Of a DNA stretch of 64,000 nt, positions 53,710-62,965 are shown piece by piece. The stretch spans positions 1 through 64,000 of the forward strand of contig OMJB01000064.1 in NCBI GenBank assembly GCA_900299255.1. The letters are read 5' to 3'. The position numbers and the translations under genes were made by a program. Source of the stretch: Sphingobacteriales bacterium (lineage in GTDB: Bacteria; Bacteroidota; Bacteroidia; Chitinophagales; Chitinophagaceae). How positions within the stretch are numbered: the first letter of the stretch is position 1; every line of letters starts with the position of its first letter. The notes beneath the pieces were generated by a model. That model searched no databases and was not told the origin of the DNA. It was given only the letters and a program-made list of their open reading frames with translations.

Positions 53710-53733
53710 GATCGAACAATAATCTTTACAATT

Positions 53734-54927
53734 ATGAGCTACTTATTTCTGGTGTTGTTTTACACTGCCATTATGATACTGATCTACCGGGTATCGCTAA
53801 AGGATAAACCGATGCATGGTTTCAGCAGGGTTTATCTGATAGCCTGCGCAATACTTCCGCTGCTGATCCCTTTTTTGCGATTGCCGGAATTTGTACAGAA
53901 GAATATGCCATTGGCGGAGGGCTTCGAAATCGGACTTCAGGAGATGATCGTTAAAGCTACACCGGAAACCATAGGTCAGGTGCCTGGGTTGGGTAAGTGG
54001 CTATGGTTGGGATATGGTTTAGTGTCGGGGTGCTTGATTGCATTGACATTACGAAAAATTGTGAAGTTACTCGGGCTGGTGCGGGGCAGCAATAAAGTTG
54101 ACAGGGGGGGCTACATTCTTGTCACCGATTGCGGTTTCGGGCCGGGCAGTTTTGGCCGGTATATTTTGATTCCGGGTGCAGAAACTGATCCGGTGATCAT
54201 AGAACATGAACTGGCGCATATACAGCACAAACATACCTTCGACATTTTATTCATCAATCTGGTTCAGGCGCTTTGCTGGCCGAATTTGCTTCTATTGTGG
54301 ATCAAAAAAGAGCTGCAGGCGGTGCATGAATTTCAAGCTGATAGTAAAGTGACTGTATCAAAGGTGGCATATTCACATTTGCTGTTGTCTACTGTGTTTA
54401 ATACAAATTGTTTACCTGTTATGCATTCATTTATTATTCATCCCATAAAACGCCGAATCGTTATGTTACAAAAGAGAGAAAAAACCAGCCCTGCAAAAAC
54501 CGCACTGATCTTGGGTAGTGCCATTTGTCTTTTCCTGTCCACTGCTGTTGTGTTGCAAAGCAATGCCCAGAATGCCCGTAAGGGAAGCAAGGCGGCAGAT
54601 AAGACTACTCAGGATGAAAAACCTATTGATGGAAAGATAGACCAGATGCCGGACTGCAAGTACGACCTGCCTAAATTTCTAGGTGATAACATTAAGTACC
54701 CCGATGGCGCCCGTGCAAAGGGGATAGAAGGCAAAGTAATAGTGCGGTTTGTTGTGAACAAGACTGGCAAAATTGTTGATCCGGTAATCCTCAGGTCGCC
54801 CGACACGACACTGTCGGCAGAAGCCCTGAGGGTAGTGAATATGATGCCGCCATGGGTGCCGGGTAAAAGCAAGGGTAAGAAGGTGTCGGTATACTTTACA
54901 TTGCCAATCTCGTTTAAGCTGAAATAA
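53734..54927 (+). CDS. M56 (BlaR1-like) sensor protease fused to a TonB C-terminal domain
   Basis: 397 aa. Four N-terminal membrane spans surround the cytosolic metalloprotease loop, with the zinc motif EHELAHIQHKH (158-167) and ELQAVHEFQADSKV carrying the third ligand region. A further membrane span (ALILGSAICLFLSTAVVL, about 258-275) is followed by a linker and, from about residue 310, a TonB C-terminal domain (YPDGARAKGIEGKVIVRFVVNKTGKIVDP). Thus the periplasmic sensor domain of classic BlaR1 (penicillin-binding) is replaced by TonB-like sequence. With the BlaI partner it forms a signal-dependent derepression pair. The inducing signal is unknown. Confidence 0.9.
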   Translation: MSYLFLVLFYTAIMILIYRVSLKDKPMHGFSRVYLIACAILPLLIPFLRLPEFVQKNMPLAEGFEIGLQEMIVKATPETIGQVPGLGKWLWLGYGLVSGCLIALTLRKIVKLLGLVRGSNKVDRGGYILVTDCGFGPGSFGRYILIPGAETDPVIIEHELAHIQHKHTFDILFINLVQALCWPNLLLLWIKKELQAVHEFQADSKVTVSKVAYSHLLLSTVFNTNCLPVMHSFIIHPIKRRIVMLQKREKTSPAKTALILGSAICLFLSTAVVLQSNAQNARKGSKAADKTTQDEKPIDGKIDQMPDCKYDLPKFLGDNIKYPDGARAKGIEGKVIVRFVVNKTGKIVDPVILRSPDTTLSAEALRVVNMMPPWVPGKSKGKKVSVYFTLPISFKLK

Positions 54928-55036
54928 TTGTGAAAATAGACGAGAATGAGGTGGAGAGATTCATATTAGGTCGCATCGTTATCGGTGCGGCCTTTTGCAT
55001 TACGGCAATAGCAACAATATTTTATCAACTAGCCAT

Positions 55037-55044
55037 TATCTTTG
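55037..55044 (+). promoter_or_regulatory. -7 element (TATCTTTG) for trpS; leaderless start predicted
   Basis: An exact TAnnTTTG match with four bases to ATG 55049. It also excludes the longer in-frame start at 54995 because that frame runs through the element. Confidence 0.5.
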
Positions 55045-55048
55045 CCAC

Positions 55049-56047
55049 ATGAGCAAAGAAATTGTTGTAAGCGGAATACGCTCAACGGGGTATCTGCACC
55101 TGGGTAACTACTTTGGGGCAATACAGAATTATGTGTTGATGCAGGAAAACTATGAATGCTACTTTTTTGTGGCAGATTACCACGCATTAACTACACATCC
55201 CGATCCTAAGGAACTTAAATCAAATGTATTCAGGGTGGCGGCTGAGAATATAGCCAGTGGCCTTGACCCGAATAAAGTGGCGCTTTTTGCGCAAAGTGAT
55301 ATTCCGGAAATACCTGAACTATACCTGATGCTGAATATGCTTGCCTATAAAGGTGAACTGGAAAAGGTGCCGACATTTAAGGAAAAAGTAAGGAACCACA
55401 CTGATAATGTGAATGCGGGCCTGCTTACCTATCCGGTGCTGATGGCCGCCGATATTCTGGTGCACAGAGCCGCCAAAGTGCCGGTAGGCAAGGATCAGGA
55501 ACAGCATCTGGAGATGGCGCGGAATTTTGCTGAAAGGTTTAATAACCGTTATGGCGATTTCTTTCCGGAGCCGCAGGTGTTCAGGTTTAACAATGATGCG
55601 GTGAAGATCATGAGCCTGGACGGGAATGGCAAGATGAGCAAGAGCGAGAATGTAAATGCCACCATCTTCCTGAGCGATGATGATAATACCATCAGGAAGA
55701 AAATCATGAAGGCTAAGACAGATGCAGGCCCTACTGAACACAACTCTGAAATGCCTGATTACATTCAGAACCTGTTTTTGCTGATGCAGCTTACCTCCAG
55801 GCCCGAGGTGACAGAGTCTTTCAAGAACAGCTTTAATACCTGCACTGTACGATATGGCGATATGAAAAAGCAACTGGCGGAAGATATGGTTGCCTTTTTG
55901 CGCCCCATTAGGGAAAAGGCTGCCGAACTGCAAAAAGACGAAGATGCATTGCGGCGTATACTGAAAGAAGGTGCCGATAGGGGAAGGGCCAGTTCATCGA
56001 AAACGATAGCAGGTGCCAGAAAGCTGATGGGAATGAACTATTATTGA
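55049..56047 (+). CDS. trpS: Tryptophanyl-tRNA synthetase
   Basis: About 332 aa from ATG 55049 (MSKEIVVSGIRSTGYLHLGN), the normal length for bacterial TrpRS. It charges tRNA-Trp with tryptophan. The class I signature HIGH appears as HLGN, and KMSKS is present exactly as GKMSKSEN (about 192). FFVADYHALTTHPDP and YPVLMAADILVHRAAKVPVGKDQEQHLEMAR are also typical. The gene is monocistronic and is followed 76 bp later by a deoxynucleoside kinase gene. Confidence 0.96.
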   Translation: MSKEIVVSGIRSTGYLHLGNYFGAIQNYVLMQENYECYFFVADYHALTTHPDPKELKSNVFRVAAENIASGLDPNKVALFAQSDIPEIPELYLMLNMLAYKGELEKVPTFKEKVRNHTDNVNAGLLTYPVLMAADILVHRAAKVPVGKDQEQHLEMARNFAERFNNRYGDFFPEPQVFRFNNDAVKIMSLDGNGKMSKSENVNATIFLSDDDNTIRKKIMKAKTDAGPTEHNSEMPDYIQNLFLLMQLTSRPEVTESFKNSFNTCTVRYGDMKKQLAEDMVAFLRPIREKAAELQKDEDALRRILKEGADRGRASSSKTIAGARKLMGMNYY

Positions 56048-56123
56048 TATTTAACGATTTTACGCAACAATTTTAATTTGTTGAAATTGGTTACTATATT
56101 GTGTAGCTGCAACATTCATTAAC

Positions 56124-56768
56124 ATGCCTCCAAAAATTACTACAAAGCACATAGCCATAGCGGGCAATATCGGCTCGGGCAAGACAACTCTGGCCGGAAT
56201 GCTCGCAAAACACTATAAATGGCAGCCCCATTTTGAAGATATTGAGCATAATCCGTACCTGGTGGATTTTTATGAAGACATGCCAAGATGGGCGTTTAAC
56301 CTGCAGATATACTTTCTGAATACGCGTATCAAGAACCTTATTGACATACGTTCTGGAAATGAAACCGTGATACAGGACCGCACAATTTATGAGGATGCTT
56401 ACATATTTGCACCTAACCTGTTTGATATGGGGTTGATGACTAAGCGTGATTTTGAAAACTATACCTCATTTTTCCAGAACCTGAAAGCCCTGATTCAGCC
56501 ACCTGACCTGCTTATTTACCTGCGGGCATCTATACCGGCACTAGTTGACCAGATTCAGAAACGCGGCAGGGAGTATGAGGAAAACATCAGGCTGGATTAT
56601 CTGAAAAGGCTGAACGGGTTTTACAACAAGTGGATTGATAAATATACAGATGGCCCGTTGCTGATCATTGATGTAGATAACTGCAATTTTGCTGATAAGG
56701 AAGACGACCTGGCAGATGTGGTGCGGAAAATAGACGCCCAACTGCATGGCCTGTTCAGTAAAAAGTAG
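56124..56768 (+). CDS. Deoxynucleoside kinase
   Basis: 214 aa. It phosphorylates deoxynucleosides in nucleotide salvage. The P-loop is AGNIGSGKTTL (about 13-23), followed by the substrate loop FEDIEHNPYLVDFYED and the DRS-like motif QDRTIYEDAYIF (about 86-97). A LID-type arginine block is in QKRGREYEENIRLDYLKRLN. The layout is that of the dNK/dGK/dAK group. Specificity (dA/dG/dC) cannot be read off safely. It is co-directional with trpS upstream and the large outer-membrane protein gene downstream. Confidence 0.92.
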   Translation: MPPKITTKHIAIAGNIGSGKTTLAGMLAKHYKWQPHFEDIEHNPYLVDFYEDMPRWAFNLQIYFLNTRIKNLIDIRSGNETVIQDRTIYEDAYIFAPNLFDMGLMTKRDFENYTSFFQNLKALIQPPDLLIYLRASIPALVDQIQKRGREYEENIRLDYLKRLNGFYNKWIDKYTDGPLLIIDVDNCNFADKEDDLADVVRKIDAQLHGLFSKK

Positions 56769-56812
56769 CAGGGTTTTCAATTCTATTTCTGAACAGATAT
56801 ATCCGAAATCCT

Positions 56813-59362
56813 ATGAAGATATGGCGCTGTTTTACATTATTCTTACTGTGCAGCTTTTTATACACCGGGGTATCTGCCGGGGTTTTTAAAGGCAAGGTTA
56901 CTGATGAGCAGGGAGTTAGCCTGCCCTATGCAACTATTTATCTGGAGGGAACTACCACCGGTACCAATGCCAATGGCAACGGTGATTACGAACTGGCCGT
57001 GCCACCCGGATTGTACAAGGTTGTCTGCCAGTATGTTGGGTACAAGCAGAGCTCATTTAATGCCACCGTTACAGGGAGCGAAACAATAGAGCATAATTTT
57101 GTGCTGAAAGACATGAGCCTCGAAATGAAGGAGGTGGTGGTGCACTCAAATGCGGAAGACCCTGCCTATGAGATCATCAGGAATGCGATCAGCAAGAGGG
57201 AATTTCATCTTGGCCAGATCAAATCATTTCAGACAGGAATCTATTTTAAAGGGGTGATCCGATCCCGCAGGATGCCAAAGAAATTTTTGGGTAAGGAAGT
57301 GCTTGATGAAACTGATGCTGTGGACAGCGCAGGCAAGGGCGTTTTATACCTTGCCGAGGAAAACGCAGACTATTACAGTGCCGGAAGCAAAAGCAAAACG
57401 GTGATACACTCGGTACATGAAAGCGGCAATGCCGGCGGGTTGGGATTTTCGCAGTTTCCGCCGGTAATTACTTTTTACGAGAATAATATCAATGTGATGG
57501 GTAAAGACTCGCGCGGTTTTATTTCGCCGATCAGTGATAATGCCCTTTTTTACTACAAATACAAACTGCTTGGACAGGTTAATGAAGGAGGGCATACCGT
57601 ATATAAAATTGGCGTTACCCAAAAGCGTCTTTATGAACCCTGTTTCAACGGCACCATTTACATTGCGGATGATGAGTGGGCAATACACAGCCTGAATATG
57701 ACATTGGTAAAACAGTCGGGCATTGATATGGTGGATACACTCACTATAGACCAGTTGTACCTGCCATACGAAAAAGGCAGCTGGGTGATAAAAAGCCAGG
57801 TGATGTATTTTGCGCTGAAGATTTTTGTGTTTGACGTTACCGGTTCATTTGTATCAGTGTACAATGGGCAAAAGGTGAATCAGCCGATAGCTGACAGCGT
57901 ATTTGCTGATAAGGTTGTCAGCAGGTATGATAAACAGGCAACAAAAATGGATACGTCCTATTGGAATGTTGCCAGGCCTATACCCTTGCAAAAGGACGAG
58001 CGCGAAAATTTTACAGCAAAAGACAGCCTTGCCCGGCGCTACTCAACCCCGGGCTACCTTGACTCTGCCCGGCGAAAAGAAAACAAGCTAAAGCCGTTGG
58101 CGTTACTGGCCAGTGGATATACCTACCACTCCAAAAAGTACAAAGATAATTTTACTACCAACCAACTGTTGCTGGGGCCAGACAATATGGTGAATTATAA
58201 CACGGTAGAGGGATTTAATGCAGCTGCCAAGCTACACTGGCGGCATTTTGTTGACACGGGTAAGAATTTGCACGGCGATCTGGCAGTGCGGTACGGCTTC
58301 TCCAATGAACACCTGAATGTTGCAGGTAGGCTATACTATACCTATCAGGACAAAGCTTTTCTGAACAGGGCTTGGACCTATGGCCTGGAGGGAGGCAAGT
58401 ACGTTTTTCAGTACAATGGTATGAATCCGGTGTCAGAATGGCTGAACTCTTACTCTGCACTTTTTTACCGGGAGAATGACCTGAAAATATATGAGTGCTG
58501 GGAGGGGGCGCTTTATCTGGCCCACAACCATGGTACAGGTTTACGTTGGCATCTGAAGGCATCCTACCAGCAAAGGCTGCCTTTGGAGAATACATCTACA
58601 TACAGTTTTATAGATGGAGGTAAGGAAGGCTTTAAAGCCAATGCTCCATTATATCTGACCAGCAAGGCCTCGGCATGGCAAAAAAATGATGCCGCATTGG
58701 TGGAAACTGTGCTTTCGTATCAGCCGGGTTACACCTATTTAATATTGCCGGATCGTAAAGCTGCGAGCGGCAGTAACTGGCCTGTGTTTACGCTGGCCTA
58801 TAAGAAAGGTATTCCCGGTATCTCAGGCAGCGTAAGTGATTTTGACAAATGGCGGTTTTCAGTAAAAGATGATTTTCATTTGCGCCTGCTGGGCAATCTG
58901 AGTTATAACGTTGCTATTGGCGGTTTTATTAACAGTAAATATGTGTCTGTACCAGACCTGATGCATTTGTATGGCAACCGTGGAATTGGCGTGGCGGCAC
59001 CATACCTGGAGAGTTTTCAGATGGCACCATTTTACGAATTCAGCAATACGGAACCGTTTTACGGAGAGGCGCACATAGAATATCACATGCGCGGGATGCT
59101 TAGCAATAAGCTGCCGGTTTTCAGGCAACTGAGGTGGTTTTTTCTGCTTGGCGGGAATGCGTTTTATGCCGGAGAGAATGATTATTACACTGAGGCGTTT
59201 GCCGGAGTTGATAATATTGGTTATAAGGCGGCAAGAGTAGTAAGGGTTGATTTTGTACAGTCGTGGGACAGCAGGATGGGGCATAATTCGGGCGTAAGGG
59301 CATCTATTAACCTGTCATTTGCCAAAACAACCAAAACGTACCCGCTGAACGGGGAGTGGTAG
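56813..59362 (+). CDS. DUF5686 outer-membrane protein with carboxypeptidase-like domain
   Basis: 849 aa with a signal peptide (FTLFLLCSFLYTGVSAGVFKG). The N-terminal carboxypeptidase-like domain reads GKVTDEQGVSLPYATIYLEGTTTGT, then NGDYELAVPPGLYKVVCQYVGY (about 25-110). The DUF5686 region follows (SAEDPAYEIIRNAISKREFHLGQIKSFQTGIYFKG-like). The long C-terminal half alternates aromatic and polar strands and ends with a terminal Trp (GEW), as in outer-membrane beta barrels. The family is widespread in Bacteroidota; function unknown. It is probably a surface-exposed barrel without a TonB plug. It ends 10 bp before a convergent antiporter gene. Confidence 0.88.
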   Translation: MKIWRCFTLFLLCSFLYTGVSAGVFKGKVTDEQGVSLPYATIYLEGTTTGTNANGNGDYELAVPPGLYKVVCQYVGYKQSSFNATVTGSETIEHNFVLKDMSLEMKEVVVHSNAEDPAYEIIRNAISKREFHLGQIKSFQTGIYFKGVIRSRRMPKKFLGKEVLDETDAVDSAGKGVLYLAEENADYYSAGSKSKTVIHSVHESGNAGGLGFSQFPPVITFYENNINVMGKDSRGFISPISDNALFYYKYKLLGQVNEGGHTVYKIGVTQKRLYEPCFNGTIYIADDEWAIHSLNMTLVKQSGIDMVDTLTIDQLYLPYEKGSWVIKSQVMYFALKIFVFDVTGSFVSVYNGQKVNQPIADSVFADKVVSRYDKQATKMDTSYWNVARPIPLQKDERENFTAKDSLARRYSTPGYLDSARRKENKLKPLALLASGYTYHSKKYKDNFTTNQLLLGPDNMVNYNTVEGFNAAAKLHWRHFVDTGKNLHGDLAVRYGFSNEHLNVAGRLYYTYQDKAFLNRAWTYGLEGGKYVFQYNGMNPVSEWLNSYSALFYRENDLKIYECWEGALYLAHNHGTGLRWHLKASYQQRLPLENTSTYSFIDGGKEGFKANAPLYLTSKASAWQKNDAALVETVLSYQPGYTYLILPDRKAASGSNWPVFTLAYKKGIPGISGSVSDFDKWRFSVKDDFHLRLLGNLSYNVAIGGFINSKYVSVPDLMHLYGNRGIGVAAPYLESFQMAPFYEFSNTEPFYGEAHIEYHMRGMLSNKLPVFRQLRWFFLLGGNAFYAGENDYYTEAFAGVDNIGYKAARVVRVDFVQSWDSRMGHNSGVRASINLSFAKTTKTYPLNGEW

Positions 59363-59372
59363 CCATCAGCCA

Positions 59373-60767
59373 TCAGTAATCAGGTTCTTTAAATAATTTG
59401 TTGATAAGGTTTAGTAAGGGGTTGGTCATGAGTGTGGTAAAAAGTGCCATAATCACCATCATTGCAAATAGCTGCGGGGTAATGATTTTCAGGTCATAGC
59501 CTATATTCAGCACTACCAGTTCCACCAGCCCGCGCGTGTTCATCAGCGCGCCTATTGAAAGGCTGTTTTTTGATGTTTCACCGGTGCTTCTCGCGGCGAA
59601 TGCGCTTCCGGCAAATTTGCCTGTTACAGCCACTGCTGTTATCAGAGCGCAGGTTACCCATTGTGAGGATTCGTTTATGAGCCCAATTTGAGTGCGCAGC
59701 CCTGTAAAAACAAAAAACAGTGGCAGGAGTAGTACAAGGGCAACATCTTCAATTTTGTCAATCAGCAGTTTGCGGAAGTTCCATTCGGAGGGCATAATGA
59801 CACCTGCCAGAAATGCGCCGAACAGCGCATGAATGCCTATTACTTCGCAGCAATAGCTGCTAACCAGCAATACCACAAATATGACTGCCATTGAAGATCT
59901 TTTCAATGATCCCTGCCCACTATGCAGGCCCGCGAGTTTTTTGAGCAGTGGTTTCACACCAGTTAGCATAATGGCTACATAAACTACGGCCGCTATTATT
60001 GTATAGAGAGATGAGTTGACGGATCCGGCTTTTACGATGGCAACGATAAAAGCGAGTATACACCAGGCGGCAACATCGCCGGCGGCTGCAGCCGTGATGG
60101 CAATAAGCCCCAGTCGCGTACCGGATAAGTTTCGCTCTCTGATGATACGAGCCAGTACTGGAAAAGCTGTGATACTGAGAGCAATGCCTGTAAACAGGGC
60201 AAACGCGTAGAAAGGAATGCCCTTTGGGGCGTAGTCCGTATAAAGCAGCCACGACAGCCCTATTCCCAGAATAAAAGGGACAATGATGCTCATGAAGCTG
60301 ATAAAGATGGCTGATCCTGCTTTCTGCTTCAGGGTTTGGGTGTCCAGTTCCATACCTATTACAAACATGAACAGTATAAGCCCGACCTGGCTGAGCATCT
60401 GGAGGTTGCCAAGGGAAGCAGCAGGGAAGACAAATGCACTGAATGCCGGCAGCAGTGAGCCCATGAGTGATGGGCCAAGAAAAATACCGGCAGCAATCTC
60501 GCCCATAACAGCAGGTTGCCCTATTTTTTTAAACAGGTATCCGCATATCTGCGACACAAGGATAATGAGCGTCAGCTGCAAAATAAAAATAGCAAGCGGA
60601 TGGCTGAAAGCTTCAGTGATTTCGGCTACCAGTTGTTTCTGTGCAGGGAGTGTATGCACAGTGGCTTCTTTTTCAATTGCCTTCCCGGCATTGAATACCC
60701 ACCATATAACCCATATCAGGAGGCTGATGGTACTTATATATAAAATAGGAAGCCGTTTGCGTTTCAA
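59373..60767 (-). CDS. CPA2-family cation:proton antiporter
   Basis: 464 aa with about 12-13 membrane spans. The transport core shows the family blocks ICGYLFKKIGQPAVMGEIAAGIFLGPSLMG, VGLILFMFVIGMELDTQTL and ALSITAFPVLARIIRERNLSGTRLGLIAITAAAAGDVAAW. The Asp of AGDVAAW and the neighbouring T-A-F-P-V-L-A-R motif form the ion-binding site of Na+/H+ or K+/H+ exchangers of the KefB/NapA type. No regulatory TrkA domain is attached. It is a single gene in the inner membrane. Ion specificity is not resolved. Confidence 0.92.
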   Translation of the reverse strand: MKRKRLPILYISTISLLIWVIWWVFNAGKAIEKEATVHTLPAQKQLVAEITEAFSHPLAIFILQLTLIILVSQICGYLFKKIGQPAVMGEIAAGIFLGPSLMGSLLPAFSAFVFPAASLGNLQMLSQVGLILFMFVIGMELDTQTLKQKAGSAIFISFMSIIVPFILGIGLSWLLYTDYAPKGIPFYAFALFTGIALSITAFPVLARIIRERNLSGTRLGLIAITAAAAGDVAAWCILAFIVAIVKAGSVNSSLYTIIAAVVYVAIMLTGVKPLLKKLAGLHSGQGSLKRSSMAVIFVVLLVSSYCCEVIGIHALFGAFLAGVIMPSEWNFRKLLIDKIEDVALVLLLPLFFVFTGLRTQIGLINESSQWVTCALITAVAVTGKFAGSAFAARSTGETSKNSLSIGALMNTRGLVELVVLNIGYDLKIITPQLFAMMVIMALFTTLMTNPLLNLINKLFKEPDY

Positions 60768-60911
60768 TTGCGCAGATTAAGTGTGCAAATTAAACATTTG
60801 ATGCTGTTTTTCACTCAGCGGCGATTCGAATGTTAAAACGGCTGTTTTCAATTAATTTATTTCCGTACATTTATATTGAATAAATTAAACTGGTTTCTAA
60901 AAATCAATAAC

Positions 60912-61445
60912 GTGAAGGGTTTTCTATTTTTATTAGCTATTAGCGTTGCATCTCTTGCAAATGCGCAGGATTACTGCAAGCAGATAAAGAAGGATATGTC
61001 GCCGGACAAGAAATTGGTTGATTATGCTTCGCCGGCTGATGCACAGGAGATAACCAGTATCAAAGTAACACGATCGCTGAACCTGGATCCCGATTATGAA
61101 TCTGATTTGTTTCTGATGACTTTTCAGTTAGTAGGCGATCTGGAAGGTATATACTCAAAATCGCCTGACGGTGTGCAGGAAGAAAAAGACGAGTGGAAAT
61201 TGCTGGTGGAATTTGAAGATAAGTCTAAGTGGGTTGATGATACTATAAAGCTTAGCCATGACGTAACCAGTGATAAAATGCAGGCAGTGAGGATAGTTTT
61301 TCTTAACCTTACTGAGCCGAGCATCAAGGAGTTTAGTACCAAACGTATTACCCGTTACACACTTGCTGGCTATGAAAAAACAGTTACGCCCGAATACGGC
61401 AATGCGATTATGCATTATGTGCAATGCATGAAGGGCATGAAGTGA
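60912..61445 (+). CDS. Secreted hypothetical protein (177 aa)
   Basis: Started at GTG 60912, the protein opens with a clean signal peptide (KGFLFLLAISVASLANAQDYC). TTG 60876 in frame would put twelve polar residues before it. The mature part is mixed alpha/beta and acidic, with a Cys near each end (DYCKQIKKDMSP; MHYVQCMKGMK) that could pair. I do not recognise a family. It is a single gene ending before a strong bidirectional terminator. Confidence 0.6.
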   Translation: MKGFLFLLAISVASLANAQDYCKQIKKDMSPDKKLVDYASPADAQEITSIKVTRSLNLDPDYESDLFLMTFQLVGDLEGIYSKSPDGVQEEKDEWKLLVEFEDKSKWVDDTIKLSHDVTSDKMQAVRIVFLNLTEPSIKEFSTKRITRYTLAGYEKTVTPEYGNAIMHYVQCMKGMK

Positions 61446-61524
61446 AAAGTGTATTTTTGTGCCAATTGTATCCGCATTGCAGGGTTAATTTTTCTTGTTC
61501 ATTCCGGGCATTTATTTTGCTAAC

Positions 61525-61555
61525 AAAGAAGCCCATTCGTTGAATGGGCTTCTTT
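61525..61555. terminator. Intrinsic terminator, 13-bp perfect stem
   Basis: AAAGAAGCCCATT and AATGGGCTTCTTT pair perfectly around CGTTG, with a T-run on the right and an A-run on the left. It lies between two convergent genes and should stop transcription from both. Confidence 0.85.
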
Positions 61556-61588
61556 GAGACGTTTTGCGCAATTTGCCAATGTGGTACG

Positions 61589-62500
61589 CTATTTATACGC
61601 TATGGCAGCACTAGACGGGCCTGCCAGCGGTAACAATTCAGTGTTGCTGAATCCGGTAATTTTTGCCCACTTATTAAAGTCAGCAAATGTGTAGTCAAAA
61701 CCTCTGCCGGTTTCTATGAGCATATTCAGGCTCATTAACATCCCGAATACATTCTGGTTTCTGTTGTCATCTATAATACCCTCAATAGCTACAAAAGCAC
61801 CACCATCAGGCAGAGCATTGTATGCCGCCTTCATTAGTGTTATTTTTCTTTCTTCATCCCAGTCGTGCAGAATATTTCCCATTACAACGACATCAGCTTT
61901 TGGGAGTGCATCAACGAAAAAGTCTCCAGAAGCGGTTTTTACCACATCATTCAATCCCGCCCTGTTGATGTTTTCCTGAGCGACGGCAGCAACAGGTGGT
62001 AGGTCGAAACTGACGCAGCTCATACCCGGCTGATGCCTGGCGACCATAATTGAAAGTATTGCGCCAGATCCACCTACATCAACCAGTGTTTTGTATTTTG
62101 TGAAATTGAATTTCTGGGCGAACATCATAAAATTGCCCATCTGTACTCCACTCATGGCGTTAATGAATTCATGAAGTTTTTCAGGGGTCTTATATAATTC
62201 TGCAAACGGATGTTCCTAACCATGTTTGATTTCGTTTTGAGGTAGGCCTGTCATTAACCCCTCCTCAAGATTACCCCAGAAACCATACAGTCGGTTATTC
62301 GCCATTTCCAGTATGCCACCAATATATGATGGTTTGGTTTTGTCGAGGAATATGTCAGCGTCCAGCCCGTTTGAATAAACCGCTGATTCCAGCAATCCTT
62401 CTCGTGTCAGGAAGCCAAAACAAGTGAGCGTATCCAGAAAATCAAAAACATGCCTGTCTGTACTTTTGAATCCCAAAGCCAACAACAGCCATGCGGGCAC
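61589..62500 (-). pseudogene. SAM-dependent O-methyltransferase, broken
   Basis: Two pieces in the same frame together make most of a hydroxyneurosporene-type O-methyltransferase. The upstream piece has a dimerisation-domain end ([46 protein letters not shown]). The downstream piece has the SAM domain (TLVDVGGSGAILSIMVARHQPG, VVMGNILHDWDEERK). They are separated by a TAG at 62216-62218: the frame reads NEIKHG, stop, EHPFAELYKTPEKL. Internal ATG 62155 could still give the SAM domain alone. The N-terminus also lacks its first helices, where a lipoprotein leader overlaps. Hence a decayed gene, unless the TAG is a sequencing error. Confidence 0.78.
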
Positions 62501-62585
62501 TCAGCGGAACATCGTTGCACTTAACCCCTAGTCGGCATGATGACGCCAGAATAAGAGAAATAGAAATAAAGAGTAAGGGTTTCAT
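62442..62585 (-). CDS. Truncated lipoprotein leader ORF (47 aa)
   Basis: On the minus strand ATG 62585 opens [17 protein letters not shown], a standard lipoprotein signal with lipobox ASSC, continuing [21 protein letters not shown] and stopping after 47 residues at 62442. It runs out of frame into the methyltransferase fragment. This is best read as the 5' end of a lipoprotein gene joined to the methyltransferase body by a deletion or recombination. It could still be expressed as a small lipoprotein. Confidence 0.45.
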   Translation of the reverse strand: MKPLLFISISLILASSCRLGVKCNDVPLSARMAVVGFGIQKYRQACF

Positions 62586-62667
62586 TTGTTAATCAGGTGT
62601 ACGTGCAAAAATTGGAAACAAGTAACACCACTAAATTAACTAAAAATCCGATTGGACGCTACTTCAC

Positions 62668-62850
62668 TTAAGCCTCCAGGTTTTTGATCATAGCAAATAG
62701 CATTTTGGAGATTTCTTCAAAGCCATTCCGCAACTCGATATGTAAGTTGGTTGGAATTTCTTGTACCGCAGCCAAAAAAGACAATATGGTTAGCTCCCTC
62801 AACCGGGTTGTTGGCGGTGACGCCAACAACGGCGGGAAACTTCAAGGTTT
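62668..62850 (-). pseudogene. Possible decayed coding remnant
   Basis: The minus strand contains a protein-like C-terminal stretch ending at TAA 62668-62670 (EIPTNLHIELRNGFEEISKM, LFAMIKNLEA). In another frame just upstream it reads VVGVTANNPVEGANHIVFFG. The two would join only through a frameshift. No start codon fits. I cannot name the family; it may be chance. Confidence 0.25.
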
Positions 62851-62918
62851 TCGTAAGGGAACATATCTTTCTTTTACCAAAGACAGTTGAAGTGCATATT
62901 GAAGGGATGAGCGCGAAA

Positions 62919-62942
62919 CAGAGCGAAGCCTACTTCGCTCTG
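62919..62942. repeat. Perfect 10-bp hairpin (CAGAGCGAAG / CTTCGCTCTG)
   Basis: Arms pair perfectly around CCTA. The same GAGCG/CGCTC words recur in the loop and stem of the larger tRNA terminator hairpin directly to the right, so the two may be related copies or alternative foldings. Confidence 0.6.
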
Positions 62943-62965
62943 TAGCCACGGCAGCTGAAAGAGAG

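Noticed and set aside
62684-62945. Forward open frames opposite the decayed region
   Set aside because: They have no recognisable domain and lie opposite a more protein-like minus-strand stretch; they look like chance frames.
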